From the NCBI GenBank assembly GCA_905221605.1, contig CAJNDS010002157.1, positions 1,326,501 through 1,390,500 on the forward strand: a DNA stretch of 64,000 nt, read 5' to 3'. The notes beneath the pieces were generated by a model. That model was not told the DNA's origin, made no database searches, and worked only from the letters and a program-made list of their open reading frames with translations. Origin of the DNA: Symbiodinium natans (taxonomy: Eukaryota; Sar; Dinophyceae; Suessiales; Symbiodiniaceae). Both the position numbers and the translations under genes were made by a program. Shown one piece after another: positions 20,251 through 33,095 of the stretch (its first letter is position 1; every line of letters starts with the position of its first letter).

Positions 20251-21656
20251 ATGTTCGCTGCTGCGCGCCTGGTCGCGCCTCGGCGTTGCAGAAACAGCTT
20301 TCTGCTGCGCTCCTTCGTTTTCCTTGCCCACCCTTGCGTCCCATGACCCACCCCCCCCCCCCCAAATTGTGTGCACGTTTTTTGCTTTTGCGATTTTTGC
20401 GCAGGCTGTGGCGGTGGCCCTGGCATCGGCCAGCACTTTCGGTGCCCTCGCTGCCTGCGAGCGGGGAGCAGGAGGGCTGCGAGCAGGCTGCGCTGCTGCA
20501 GGTCACGAAGTCCTCCGAGAAGTCGCTGAAGTCGCTGTGGCCCTTCTCGGGCCTCGTGCAGAAGGCGGGACGGCTCCATTCGGAGCTGGATCAGGAGAGG
20601 CTGGACGAGGTGCACAAGGTCCATGCGGACATGGAGGCCCTGGCCAAGCAGAAGCTGGTGGAGTTGGAGTCGAAGAACCTCAGCGACTACAACCTGACGC
20701 AGGAGGACTTCGGTCTGAGCAACGTGACCCTCACTCTCCTGGACACCGTGCTCACGGAGATGGGCAGCCTCCTTTCGCAGATCAACGCCTCGCACCTCAC
20801 GGACGAGCAGCTGCTCCTGGACCTCGCCGAGGGCTTTGTGCAGTGCAACACCGACCTGACGGCTCGGCAGGTGCAAAGCGACAACCTGAGCAGCCTGGTG
20901 AACGACGCCAGCGACTCCCACGACTTGTGCCGCAGCACCGAACAGAACTTGTCGGCGCAGAACGCCACCGCTTGGGCCGCCTACCTGGCCAAAGGCAGCG
21001 AAGCGCAGCCGCAGGAGGTCTTGGACTGCCTGCAGAACTTCGTGAACGGATACAGCCCTCAGACGTCCGATCACCTTCAGGCGATCATTGACTGCGCGTC
21101 CACCCTCCAGTCGTGGTCCACAACTTTCGGTGTGAACATGACAGGCCTCCGGGACGCCTACTTTGGGAGCCTGCACGCCCTGAACAATCACAGCGAAGAC
21201 TGCCGGCTGAACCAGTCCACGCTGGAAAGCCACTTCTGCGAGTACCGGCAGCAGCTCGCGGACAGCTGCCTCGCGATGGATGAGTGCTACCAGAATGTAA
21301 ACCAGACCTTTCATGATCTCCTGGTCACCATCGCCGCCTCTGACTCGCGCCGTGAGGCCTCCTTCATCGCGGCCACGAAGGTGATCTGCTACCTGAACGT
21401 CCTGAAGGCGAACCTCACGCAGCCCGCTGTGCAGGGCTGCCAGGACCTCGTGGTCGACACTACCGGCCTCGCTGTGGCTATCCCCGTGCCCGCTACAAAG
21501 CAGGCCTGCGACACGTCGCCCGTTGCGGACTACCCCTGCAACACGACCTGGCAGCAGGAGGAGTACTACAGCAAGAGCTGGTACACGGGCGCCCCGCAGA
21601 TCCAGCCCGACACCTGCCCGGGGCCCCAGCGGGCCCGCTCCGTTCCCCTCCCCTGA
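20251..21656 (+). pseudogene. Unit B, secreted domain with early frameshift
   Basis: The leader and exon 1 (20251-20271) and the exon 2 start (20405) match unit A, with a 133-bp GT-AG intron. After the signal peptide the DNA reads GCGGGGAGC (about 20,462-20,470) where A, D and E have GCGGGAGC. This extra G throws the secreted domain out of frame about 20 residues into exon 2. A long frame in register with the rest (20286-21656) can be entered only from another start. An in-frame 12-bp deletion (RMKR lost, about 20,674) is private to B. The rest of the exon is well conserved, so the lesion is young or an assembly error. Its 3' end reads CAG|CGGGCC instead of CAG|GC, so its donor site differs from type I units. 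Confidence 0.7.
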
Positions 21657-22354
21657 CGCGTCATTCCCTTTCCTTTGCCTTGCCTTGCACATGGCGGTTT
21701 GATGCGGTTTGCACTCGTATGCTCTACTCATTCAGCTTGCGTTGATGCTGCTTGTAAATTATATATGGCGCACTCCCACGCCAGACCTGGCTGCCATGGC
21801 ACTCATGGGCCCAAGGGAGCGTACGTGCAAGCGTTCTTTTTCTCTTGCTTGTTTGTTAACGGGCCCAGGCATATCCTGCGCTGTGTGGGGTGCACCGCCG
21901 ACGACGACCACGACCACCACCCTGAATGCCCCGGGTCCTGGTGCAATTTCGGGCCTGTCATGTTCTTCAGGGTGGTGGTCTTGCGGATGTACTGGGATGC
22001 TTAACTCTGCATGTTTCAGGTAAGGTCGGTTCTTCTGTTGATACGGTGGGGCTTTACAGGTGCCCAGGAACTTCGCACTCCATACCCCGCAAGCCCATTT
22101 TTCCAGGAGGGAAGCCGCTGGGCGGTGGACTTGCGCCCTTCAACAATCACCCCAGCGCTGAGAGTTTACAGCCATTTTCTGACCTCCAGACCCCCCGACT
22201 CCTCCTCAAAGTGCCTCTCAAAGTGGGCCCCTTCCAGCTGCACCCTGGTACGGTGTCCCGCCAGGACCCATCTCTGTTCTCTGCGACATTTTTTTGCTGG
22301 CCTTCCCGTCACTCGAATGTTTCAAGCGTTCATGGTACTGTTGTGCTTTCCAAG

Positions 22355-24306
22355 CCGAGGCGTGGAGCTCGCTGCTGGATGGCAGTGGCCCAACCCCTCA
22401 GGGCCGAATCAACTCGGCCATGTGTGCAGGCGACGCGGCGCGTTGTCTTCCAAGAGGGTTGTCAGAGATGCAGAGCCCGGTCACAAGTTGCACAGCTTAG
22501 GCACGCGATGCAAGAGGTAAGCGTGTAATAAGGCCCGGCGGGACTCCAAACGATCTCCCAAAAAGCTTCCGCAGTGTCCAAAAGCATCTCCCCAAACCCC
22601 AAGACAGAACAACGGCTCAAACACCCCAATCCCGTGGAATGGCCCATGGCCCCGGCACATGAGGGCACCTTGAGCCCTAGTCTATTGAAACCTCAAGCCC
22701 GAAACTTCTGAACCTAAACCCGAAAACGAGGAGGGCCCAGCACGCATCTGAAGGTTGCTGTCGCTCCAGCAAGGCCCCATAAATGGCACCCCCAAGAGGG
22801 GAGCAAGTTACGCGTTGGGGCTCATGTATGTTGAATGAAAAGTATGCATGGTATGTTTTGTAGATAAGGCTCCAAATGGTGCAATGATATTCGTTGTTCG
22901 TGACTCGTAGCTGTCGCTTTTGAAGATTACAACGCCCAAGACGATGCCAAAACGCAGGTTTCTGCCACAGCCGCTCGTGCGTGACACTCGCGAACGCTTG
23001 TGAACATTGCGCGGACACGAGCGCGCAACAACGACGTTTGGTTACCTGCTGGACCCCTGCAACCCCAACCTTTCAAAATCGGGTGCTCTTCTGCGACGCA
23101 TTCGGGGCAAGAAATGTCGGGGCCAAAACAAAGCTCCACCTTGTCTAGAGCCTGCGAGGCAGTGGAGGCAAGGTCTATCTGTTCGGTGGCTACAACCACA
23201 ACAACAACCCCGAGGATCTGGATCGGATGAATGACGCTTGGGTTCTGGATTTGTCCGTCCCCGGCTGGGCGGAGGTGAGCGTGACGCCAGGGACGGAGCC
23301 GGCTGGGACCTCAGTTTCCGCCCTCTCATCTTGAAAGTGGTGACCGGGCAAGTGCAGTGAGTGTAGTGAGTGTAGTGAGTGTAGTGCAGATCGCGAGTCG
23401 CTGGCGGTGGCCAAGGTGCGCCGGGAAGGACACAGCATGGTCTGCACGGGGGACAGCCTGCTGGTCTTCGGAGGGCAATCAATGAGTGGGGGCGTGTTTC
23501 AGAGACACAATGATCTATGGAAGCTCACATTGGCAACCAGCACTTGGCAGCAGTTGACACAAACAAGTGGCACGCTGCCTCCTCCCAGGAGTGGACACTC
23601 GGCTGTCTGGAATCCCGACACTCAGAGCATGCTCGTGTACGCTGGAGCTGATGGTAGTACTCGTCTCAGTGACCTTTGGAGCTACAGCTTGACCACCAAC
23701 GTGTTCACCCAACTCACCCCTACCGGGGGTCCACTGGGTGATAGGTGGGAGCATGCGGCGCTTTGGAACCCAGTCGACAACACCATGCTCATCACCGCGG
23801 GCTTTCGCATGAATGTACCGGGCACACCGGGCACGCCGTTGGGCAACGACCTCTGGTCCTACGACCCGCAGGCCAACACCTGGACCGAGTTGATCCCCCA
23901 GGGAAGCCCGAACGCGCCTTCAGCCCGGCGCGTGACCTCCCTCGTCTGGAACACGGCCGCGCAGGCGGCGCTCCTCTTCGCCGGCCACGACGGGCAGTTT
24001 CTCGACGACCTCTGGGAGTACAAGGCGGGCAACTGGACGCAGCTGGTGCCCGCGTCCAGTCCGCCGGCCCGGGGCTTTCACCTGGGCGCTTGGGCTTCCT
24101 CTCAGGCCACAGGGGTCACGTGAACATCCTTGGACAGTCAAGCTCCGGCATTCGGTCTCACGGTTTTCCCAGATTTGGCCAGTTCTGCAGTTCTGTGTAG
24201 GGGCATGTAGGGGCCTTTTCACTGCCTTTTTCCGTCGCAGGTCATGATCGTCTTCGGCGGGTATGACGGCTCTTACTTGGTGGACACCTGGCAGTACACG
24301 CCCTAA
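22355..24306 (+). CDS. Unit B, kelch propeller exons (type II)
   Basis: Exons: one ending at 22429 (AEAWSSLLDGSGPTPQGR region; its start is uncertain), 23159-23301, 23416-24105 and 24241-24306 (TAA stop). The same phases as unit A are kept. Six blades are seen: LFGGYNHNNN, VFGGQSMSGG, VYAGADGS, ITAGFRMN, LFAGHDGQ and VFGGYDGS. Two blades have A-G in place of G-G. The intron before 23159 is 729 bp, against 67 bp in type I. A short GTGAGTGTA minisatellite (23,351-23,388) sits in the next intron. The propeller frame is intact although the secreted exon is not. Confidence 0.75.
23351..23388 (+). repeat. GTGAGTGTA minisatellite, short allele
   Basis: About four copies of a 9-mer, lying between the two main kelch exons of unit B. 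Confidence 0.9.
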
Positions 24307-26343
24307 GGCAGGAAGTCTGACACCGCTCGGGCACTAGAATATTTAGAATGCTCCTCGGGCATATTCAGCCTGGCGAGCCAGGCTGCATCCGGGGAGCGTG
24401 TTTTCCATGGCAGTTTTGAAGGCGCGCGTAAGTTCGCGTAAGGCGCTGCGACGTATGAGCTAGGAAGCTTGTCAATGGCGCCATCATTTAGAGACACTTT
24501 AGATCCGGCATTTGCGTGGAGCCTCTTCAGATATCTTTCGTACAACTCAATTTTGCATCTTTAACCATGATACCTTTCCAGTAGGCTCCGAGGCGCTTCG
24601 GCACAATCTTGCGTAGAAGTGGGACGCGTTTTGGGGTTCGTGGCTCGTGGGACTTTAAAGCTTGGGCCGGCCGAAAGCCGAGCTCACCAGGACAGTTGCA
24701 GCATCTGCAGCACGCCGCAGGCAGGTACGGAACATGTTGTCACCACGGCAACACGCCTGTGGCTTGCAGCTGAGCAACCCCACGAGCCGCAACCAGAGCG
24801 GCCCAACCCAACCCCAACCCGACCTATCTGTATTCAACGCCTTGCGTCGGCATTCGTCAATTCGTCAGTGAGGACAACAAGTCATCGTCTGAGCCTGTAT
24901 TCATAGCCACTTTGGCAGCCGTCTGCTGAGTCGCAGTTTCTTGGAATTGTCCTCATCAGTCGCACAGAATCTTGAAGGCCCCCATGCTCGAAGGTTGCAG
25001 AGTTGGAGACTGGGAGCCGGCAGGATCCGGCAGGATCCGGCAGGTATGGAACTTGTTGTCACCATGGCAGCAGGCCTGTGGCTTGCATGTGAGCAATCCC
25101 ACGAGCCGCCCAATCTAGAATCTAGACCTATCCGGATTCAACGCCTTGGTTCGGCGTTCGTCGCTGAGGACAACAAGTGATCTCTCTATAGCCACATTAC
25201 ATGAGTGCCTTGCTTAGTCGCAGTTTCTTAGGAAGGCGCGCATTTGCGCACCAGCCCTTCGCACTGCTGAAGGATCTTGCAAGGCCCCCATGCTCGAAGG
25301 TTGCAGAGTTGTAGAGGTCCTACAGAGCCCTGAGGCAAGTAGAAGCTCAAGGACCAAACCGAGGGATTTTTGGCCTTCGGGTTTAAAGCTTAGGACTGCT
25401 GAGTTTAGGTTAGGGTTTGAGGTGAAGGAAGTACTTTGCTGCAGGGTTTGGAGCACCACCCACCCGTTGGAGGCAAGCCACCACGCGCTTTGCGGTGAAG
25501 CTGTTGCAGTCACCGGCTGACAGCCTGCAGGCGCCACGTGCGTGGTTTCAATCCTTGCAAATAGTCGCCCTCAAACCTATTTTTCCGGTGGGTCGTGCAT
25601 CTAGAAATCCCTTCCCCCCCACCCCCAGCGTGTAGGCGCATGACTGGCCCGAATTTCAGGGTCGAATTGGACTCTCGCTCTCTCGCTCTCTCGCTCTCTC
25701 GCTCTCTCGTGGTCGTTGCATCTTGCACGATGCTGCAGAGCAAACGTGGAACGCAAGCTTCGGGCCGGCGCATCCCGTCAACCTCCCGAACGGGAGCAGG
25801 GCGAATGTTCAGGAGTTGCCTCGAGTAGCCTTGTTGAGGGTGCAGCTGCTGTCGTTTTCTTACCGACAAGGGTCCTGCGCCGCGCCTGCGCAGCAGTTTA
25901 GAGCGAAGGCAGTGCCGGAGAGTGGTTGGTACCGAGTGTTTTAGATCTTTACAGGCCTCTTCGACCTTTTCTTTTTCTTCTTTTTCTTCTTCTTCTTCTT
26001 CTTCGTCTTCTTATTCCTCTTCGTCTTCTGTTTGTTCTAATTGACCAAGCTTGCCAAGCTTCTTCCCACGTTGTGAAGAGGAGGGTATGAGCTCGTGATG
26101 CACGTTGTCTCGCTCGCGCAGGGGATCCCTTCCGGAGGATGCCATCGAGGCCTGCGCGTCTGCACACGTCGGTGGCAGGGCAGATGTGCTCGTGTTCGGG
26201 TGCCTGTTGCTGAGACAGCGTCTGAGCAAGCAAAGCGACTTGGCACCTGGCGCGTCTCGTGTGCAGCCACTGGCCCAAGTCCTTTGCGACGCTGGCGCTC
26301 CCTTGTAAACAGTAGCCCGCCGCCGATGTCGATTTGCCGCATC
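24307..26343. other. Spacer B-C and unit C leader
   Basis: No gene. It holds the spacer element in full (about 24,640-24,870) and a second partial copy (about 25,010-25,180). A short tandem GGATCCGGCA (25,020-25,045), a short CTCTCG tract, a CTT/CGT tract (25,965-26,032) and the leader from about 26,070 follow. It matches spacer E-F closely. Confidence 0.65.
25671..25709 (+). repeat. (CTCTCG)n microsatellite, spacer B-C
   Basis: About six copies, the shortest of the five array tracts. Confidence 0.95.
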
Positions 26344-27773
26344 ATGTTCGCTGCTGCGCGCCTGGTCGCGCCTCGGCGTTGCAGAAAAAGCCTTCTGCTG
26401 CTCCTTCGCCTTCCTTGCCCACCCTTGCATCCCATGACCCACACCCCCCCCCCCTCCCAAATTGTGTTCACGTGATTGAGATTGTTTGTTGCTTTTTGCT
26501 TTTGCGATTTTTGCGCAGGCCCTGGCTGTGGCCCTGGCATCGGCCAGCACTTTCGGTGCCCTCGCTGCCTGCGAGCGGGAGGAGGGCTGCGAGCAGGCTG
26601 CGCTGCTGCAGGTCACGAAGTCCTCCGAGAAGTCGCTGAACTCGCTGCGGCCCTTCTCGGGCCTCGTGCAGAAGGCGGGACGGCTCCCAGTCGGAGCTGG
26701 ATCAGGAGAGGCTGGACGAGGTGCACAAGGTCCATGCGGACATGGAGGCCCTGGCCAAGCAGAAGCTGGTGGAGTTGGAGTCGAAGAGGATGAAGCGGAA
26801 CCTCAGCGACTACAACCTGACGCAGGAGGACTTCGGCCTGAGCAACGTGACCCTCACTCTCCTGGACACCGTGCTGACAGAGATGGGCAGCCTCCTTTCG
26901 CAGATCAACGCCTCGCACCTCACGGACGAACAGCTGCTCCTGGACCTCGCCGAGGGCTTTGTGCAGTGCAACACCGACCTGACGGCTCGGCAGGTGCAAA
27001 GCGACAACCTGAGCAGCCTGGTGAACGACGCCAGCGACTCCCACGACTTGTGCCGCAGCACCGAGCAGAACTTGTCGGCGCAGAACGCCACCGCTTGGGC
27101 CGCCTACCTGGCCAAAGGCAGCGAAGCGCAGCCGCAGGAGGTCTTGGACTGCCTGCAGAACTTCGTGAACGGATACAGCCCTCAGACGTCCGATCACCTT
27201 CAGGCGATCATTGACTGCGCGTCCACCCTCCAGTCGTGGTCCACAACGTTCGGTGTGAACATGACAGGCCTCCGGGACGCCTACTTTGGGAGCCTGCACG
27301 CCCTGAACAATCACAGCGAAGACTGCCGGGTGAACCAGTCCACGCTGGAAAGCCACTTCTGCGAGTACCGGCAGCAGCTCTCGGACAGCTGCCTCGCGAT
27401 GGATGAGTGCTACCAGAATGTAAACCAGACCTTTCATGATCTCCTGGTCACCATCGCCTCCTCTGACTCGCGCCGTGAGGCCTCCTTCATCGCGGCCACG
27501 AAGGTGATCTGCTACGTGAACGTCCTGAAGGCCAACCTCACGCAGCCCGCTGTGCAGGGCTGCCAGGACCTCGTGGTCGACACCACTGGCCTCGCCGTGG
27601 CTATCCCCGTGCCCGCTACAAAGCAGGCCTGCGACACGTCGCCCGTTGCCGACTACCCCTGCAACACGACCTGGCAGCAGGAGGAGTACTACAGCAAGAG
27701 CTGGTACACGGGCGCCCCGCAGATCCAGCCCGACACCTGCCCGGGGCCCCAGGCGACCCCAATGGTACCCTAG
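26344..27773 (+). pseudogene. Unit C, secreted domain with 1-bp insertion
   Basis: Exon 1 is 26344-26364 and exon 2 starts at 26519 (ALAVALASASTFGALAAC) after a 154-bp GT-AG intron. This longer intron and the EREEGC start are shared only with unit F. At 26,686-26,692 CTCCCAGTCGG replaces CTCCATTCGG, adding one base. The signal-peptide frame then leaves the domain after GRL, and the rest (from about 26,721) is readable only in another frame. Up to about 27,532 the variants match F; from about 27,585 (CACCACTGG, GTTGCCGAC) they match A. The copy is a recombinant and probably not functional as a full-length protein. Confidence 0.7.
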
Positions 27774-28184
27774 GGAGTGTACGTGCAAGCCTGTTTCTGT
27801 CTTTTCCCTCTTGGTTGTTTCTTATGGGGCCCAGGCATATCCTGCGCCGTGTGGGCGGCACCGCCGACGACGACGACCACCACCACCCTGAATGCCCCGG
27901 GTCCTGGTGCAATTTCGGGCCCAGGCATATGTGCCAGGATAGTTCAGCTCTGCATCCTTCAGGCTTGGGTAAGTGGGCTTTCGAAGGCAAGGTCTTGAGG
28001 ACTGGGGGCGGTGAGCCTCTTCGTTGATGGCCTAGGAGGGTTTGAGACTTGCGCCTCGCATGGCTTCGTACTCACTACCAGGACTATCATAATTATCATA
28101 CTACCCCAGCGTAGCCAAGATGCACGCCAAACCCTGAACGCAGAGAAGAAGGCGTGAAAGTTGACAGCGCCCTTCTGACCACAG

Positions 28185-29510
28185 GACCCCCAACTCCTCC
28201 TGGTACGGTGTCCCACAATGTCCCATCCGTTCTACACGACAATTGCTGCCGAGGCTTGGGCCTCGCTGCTGGACGGCAGTGGCCCAACCCCTCAGGGCCG
28301 AACGAACTCGGCCATGTGCGCAGGCGACGGCGCTTTGTGTTCCAAGGGCCAGTGAACGGATCACGTCTGGAGTCTAGAGACCTTGCCCAGGCAGTGGTGG
28401 CAAGGCCTATTTGTTTGGCGGCTACAACCACAACAACAACCCCGAGGATCTGGATCGGATGAACGACACTTGGGTTCTGGATTTGTCCGGCCCCAGCTGG
28501 GGGGAGGTGAGCGTGACGGAAGGGACGGCGCCAGCTGGGGCCTCAGCTTCACCTTTTCATCTGGTGTCAGATGTGTCAGGCAAGTGGCACGTGTAGTGCG
28601 GGCAGACTCCAGAACAGAGTGTACACAGCGCATCGAAGTGCCACAGCCACTTCCTGCTATCGCCACGTCCCAAGGTGCGCCGGGCCGGGCACACCATGGT
28701 CTGCACGGGGGACAGCCTGCTGGTCTTCGGAGGGCAATCCAAGATTGGGGGCACTTCGCAGGGCCACAATGACCTGTGGAAGCTCACGCTGGCAACCAGC
28801 ACCTGGGAGCAGTTGACACCGAGCGGCACGCTGCCCCCTGCCAGGTCTCAACACTCGGCTGTCTGGAATCCTGACACCCAGAGCATGCTCGTGTACGGTG
28901 GAGCCGATAGTACCTTCTTAGGTGACTTGTGGAGCTACAGCTTGACCGCCAACTCGTGGACCCAGCTCACCCCTACTGGGGGTCCGCTGGGCACAAGGGA
29001 TGAGCACACGGCCCTCTGGAACCCAGTCGACAACACCATGCTTCTCACCGGGGGCACGCGCAGACACGCATCTTTACCTCCGGCCGGCAGCGAGGGCAAC
29101 GACCTCTGGTCCTACGACCCGCAGGCGAACACCTGGACCGAGTTGATCCCACAGGGAAGCCCGAACGCGCCCGCAGGACGGCGCCAGACCTCCCTCGTCT
29201 GGAACACGGCCGCGCAAGCGGCGCTTCTGTTTGCAGGCAACATGGGAAGCCCATCGGTGCTCAACGACCTCTGGGAGTACAAGGCAGCCTCGAACTGGAC
29301 GCAGCTTGTCCCGGCGTCCAGTCCGCCGGCCCGGCACGACCACCAAGCTGTTTGGGCTTCCACTCAGGCGGGGGATTCCCTTGAACATCCTTGAGCACTC
29401 GATCAGTTCTGCAGTTCTGCGTAGGGGCTGTTGCATCGCAGGTCATGATCGTCTTCGGCGGGTATGACGGCTCGTCTTACTTGGTGGACACCTGGCAGTA
29501 CACGCCCTAA
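28185..29510 (+). CDS. Unit C, kelch propeller exons (type I)
   Basis: Exons 28185-28323, 28391-28533, 28675-29367 and 29442-29510 have the same lengths and phases as unit A. The last exon carries one extra codon (GSSYLVD), shared with D. The six-blade pattern is intact. The 1-bp difference in the intron (GTCAGGC against GTCAGGGC in A) closes the read-through frame at 28596, which agrees with that stretch being intron. Downstream of a frameshifted secreted exon, this half can be expressed only if the lesion is bypassed or if it is a separate gene. Confidence 0.75.
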
Positions 29511-31182
29511 GGCAGGAAGTCTGACACCGCTCGGGCACTAGAATATTTAGAATGGTCCTCGGGCATATTCAGCCTGGCGAGCACGGCTGCGTCCGGGGAG
29601 CGTGTTGTCCACGGCAGTTTTGAAGGCGCGCGTAAGTTCGCGCAAGGCGTTGCGACGCATGAGCTAGGAAGCTTGTCGATGACGCGATCATTGAGAGACA
29701 CTTTAGAGCCTTCGGGGCTGGAGCCCCTTCAGAAATCTTTCACCATGCTTATAATTGGAAAATTTCATCTCTGACCGCGGTGATTACCTTTCCAGTCGGC
29801 TCCGAGGGCCCTTCGGCACACTCTTGCGTACGAGTGGGACGCATTTGGGGTTCGTGGCTCGTGGGACTTTTAAAGCTTGGGCCGGTTAAAAGCCGAGCTC
29901 ACCGAGTTGCAGCAGCCGGCAGGTATGGAACTTGTTGTCACCATGGCAACACGCCTGTGGCTTGTGAGCAATCCCACGAGCCGCCAAACCTATCTAGAAG
30001 CTAGACCTATCCGTATTCGGATTCAATGCCTTGGATCGGCATTCGTCGGTGAGGACAACAAGTGATCTCTCGTCCGAGCCTGCAAGTATTCATAGCCACA
30101 TTAGTGACATGAGTGCCCCGCCAAGTCGCAGTTTCTAGGAAGGCGCGCATTTGCGCACCAGCCCTTCGCACTGCTGAAGGATCTTGCAAGGCCCCCATGC
30201 TCGAAGGTTGCAGAGTTGTAGAGGTCCTACAGAGCCCTGAGGCAAGTAGAAGCTCAAGGACCAAACCGAGGGATTTTTGGCCTTCGGGTTTAAAGCTTAG
30301 GACTGCTGAGTTTAGGTTAGGGTTTGAGGTGAAGGAAGTACTTTGCTGCAGGGTTTGGAGCGCCACCCACCCGTTGGAGGCAAGCCACCACGCGCTTTGC
30401 GGTGAAGCTGTTGCAGTCACCGGCTGACAGCCTGCAGGCGCCACGTGCGTGGTTTCACCCTCAAACCTTCTTCTTCCGGTGGGTCGTGCATCGAGAAATC
30501 CCTTCCCCCCCCCACCCCCAGCGTGTAGGCGCATGCCCGAATTTCAGGGTCGAATTGGACTCACTCTCTGTCTCGCTCTCTCGCTCTCTGGCTCTCTCGC
30601 TCTCTCGCTCTCTCGCTCTCTCGCTCTCTCGCTCTCTCGTGGTCGTTGCATCTTGCACGATGCTGCAGAGCAATCGTGGAACGCAAGCTTCGGGCCGGCG
30701 CATCCCGTCAACCTCTCGAACGGGAGCAGGGCGAATGTTCAGGAGTTGCCTCGAGTAGCCTTGTTGAGGGCGCAGCTGCTGTCGTTTTCCGGAGAGTGGA
30801 TGCTAGGAGGGCGGTGCCGCGTGTTTTAGATCTTTCCAGGCCTCTTCCACCTTATCTTCTTCTTGTCCTTCTTCTTCTTCTTCTGTTTGTTTTATATGAC
30901 CAAGCTTGCCAAGCTTCTTCCAACGTTGTGAAGCACAGGGTATGAGCTGGTGATGCACGTTGTCTCGCTCGCGCAGGGGATCCCTTCCGGAGGATGCCAT
31001 CGAGGCCTGCGCGTGTGCACACGTCGGTGGCAGTGCAGATGTGCTCGTGTTCGGGTGACTCACACCAAGCAAAGACGACTTGGCACCTGGCGCGTCTCGT
31101 GTGCGGCCACTGGCCCGAGTCCTTTGCGACGCTGGCGCTCCCTTGTAAAAGTAGCCCTCCGCCGCTGTCGATTTGCCGCATC
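29511..31182. other. Spacer C-D and unit D leader
   Basis: No gene. Spacer element at about 29,855-30,062, CTCTCG tract, CTT tract (30,853-30,880) and leader from about 30,925. ORFs here cross repeats and the first intron. Confidence 0.65.
30571..30639 (+). repeat. (CTCTCG)n microsatellite, spacer C-D
   Basis: About 11 copies with one CTCTGG variant. Confidence 0.95.
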
Positions 31183-32683
31183 ATGTTCGCTGCTGCGCGC
31201 CTGGTCGCGCCTCGGCGTTGCAGAAACAGCTTTCTGCTGCGCTCCTTCGTTTTCCTTGCCCACCCTTGCGTCCCATGACCCACCCCCCCCCCCCCAAATT
31301 GTGTGCACGTTTTTTGCTTTTGCGATTTTTGCGCAGGCTGTGGCGGTGGCCCTGGCATCGGCCAGCACTTTCGGTGCCCTCGCTGCCTGCGAGCGGGAGC
31401 AGGAGGGCTGCGAGCAGGCTGCGCTGCTGCAGGTCACGAAGTCCTCCGAAAAGTCGCTGAAGTCGCTGTGGCCCTTCTCGGGCCTCGTGCAGAAGGCGGG
31501 ACGGCTCCATTCGGAGCTGGACCAGGAGAGGCTGGACGAGGTGCACAAGGTCCATGCGGACATGGAGGCCCTGGCCAAGCAGAAGCTGGTGGAGTTGGAG
31601 TCGAAGAGGATGAAGAGGAACCTCAGCGACTACAACCTGACGCAGGAGGACTTCGGCCTGAGCAACGTGACCCTCACTCTCCTGGACACCGTGCTGACAG
31701 AGATGGGCAGCCTCCTTTCGCAGATCAACGCCTCGCACCTCACGGACGAGCAGCTGCTCCTGGACCTCGCTGAGGGCTTTGTGCAGTGCAACACCGACCT
31801 GACGGCTCGGCAGGTGCAAAGCGACAACCTGAGCAGCCTGGTGAACGACGCCAGCGACTCCCACGACCTCTGCCGCAGCACCGAGCAGAACTTGTCGGCG
31901 CAGAACGCCACCGCTTGGGCCGCCTACCTGGCCAAAGGCAGCGAAGCGCAGCCGCAGGAGGTCTTGGACTGCCTGCAGAACTTCGTGAACGGATACAGCC
32001 CTCAGACGTCCGATCACCTTCAGGCGATCATTGACTGCGCGTCCACCCTCCAGTCCTGGTCCACAACTTTCGGTGTGAACATGACAGGCCTTCGGGACGC
32101 CTACTTTGGGAGCCTGCACGCCCTGAACAATCACAGCGAAGACTGCCGGGTGAACCAGTCCACGCTGGAAAGCCACTTCTGCGAGTACCGGCAGCAGCTC
32201 GCGGACAGCTGCCTCGCGATGGATGAGTGCTACCAGAATGTAAACCAGACCTTTCATGATCTCCTGGTCACCATCGCCGCCTCTGACTCGCGCCGTGAGG
32301 CCTCCTTCATCGCGGCCACGAAGGTGATCTGCTACGTGAACGTCCTGAAGGCCAACCTCACGCAGCCCGCTGTGCAGGGCTGCCAGGACCTCGTGGTCGA
32401 CACCACCGGCCTCGCCGTAGCTATCCCCGTGCCCGCTACAAAGCAGGCCTGCGACACGTCGCCCGTTGCGGACTACCCCTGCAACACGAGCTGGCAGCAG
32501 GAGGAGTACTACAGCAAGAGCTGGTACACGGGCGCCCCGCAGATCCAACCCGACACCTGCCCGGGGCCCCAGGCGAACTTCGTTCCCCTCCCTTCACTCC
32601 GACGCAGCAGGCTCATGCATTTGCCTGGTCTTGCAGCAGTGCGGAGCATTGTCATTGCACTCGTTGCCCCAACGGTACCCTAA
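31183..32683 (+). CDS. Unit D, signal peptide and secreted domain, intact
   Basis: Exon 1 is 31183-31203 and exon 2 starts at 31337 after a 133-bp GT-AG intron. The domain has no frameshift and keeps the Cys and sequon pattern of unit A. Changes are few: NTSWQQ for NTTWQQ, LADSC for LSDSC. The 3' end differs. After CPGPQ the unspliced frame runs on through a segment private to D (32,575-32,683, with SLRRSRLMHLPGLAAV) to TAA. CAG|GC is again present as donor at the end of CPGPQ. The single-nucleotide pattern is a mosaic of F-like and B/E-like variants, a sign of gene conversion. Confidence 0.75.
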
Positions 32684-33095
32684 GGGAGTGTACGTGCAAG
32701 CCTGTTTCCGTTTTTTCCCTCTTGGTTGTTTCTTGTGGGGCCCAGGCATATCCTGCGCCGTGTGGGCGGCACCGCCGACGACGACGACCACCACCACCCT
32801 GAATGCCCCGGGTCCTGGTGCAATTTCGGGCCCAGGCATATGTACCAGGATAGTTCAGCTCTGCATCCTTCAGGCTTGGGTAAGTGGGCTTTCGAAGGCA
32901 GGGTCTTGAGGACTGGGGGCGGTGAGCCTCTTCGTTGATGGCCTAGGAGGGTTTGAGACTTGCGCCTCGCATGGCTTCGTACTCACTACCAGGACTATCA
33001 TAATTATCATACTACCCCAGCGTAGCCAAGATGCACGCCAAACCCTGAACGCAGAGAAGAAGGCGTGAAAGTTGACAGCGCCCTTCTGACCACAG

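Noticed and set aside
20286-21656. Unit B secreted domain as an intact gene starting at 20286
   Set aside because: This frame does not contain the signal-peptide exon. It arises because the extra G puts another frame in register.
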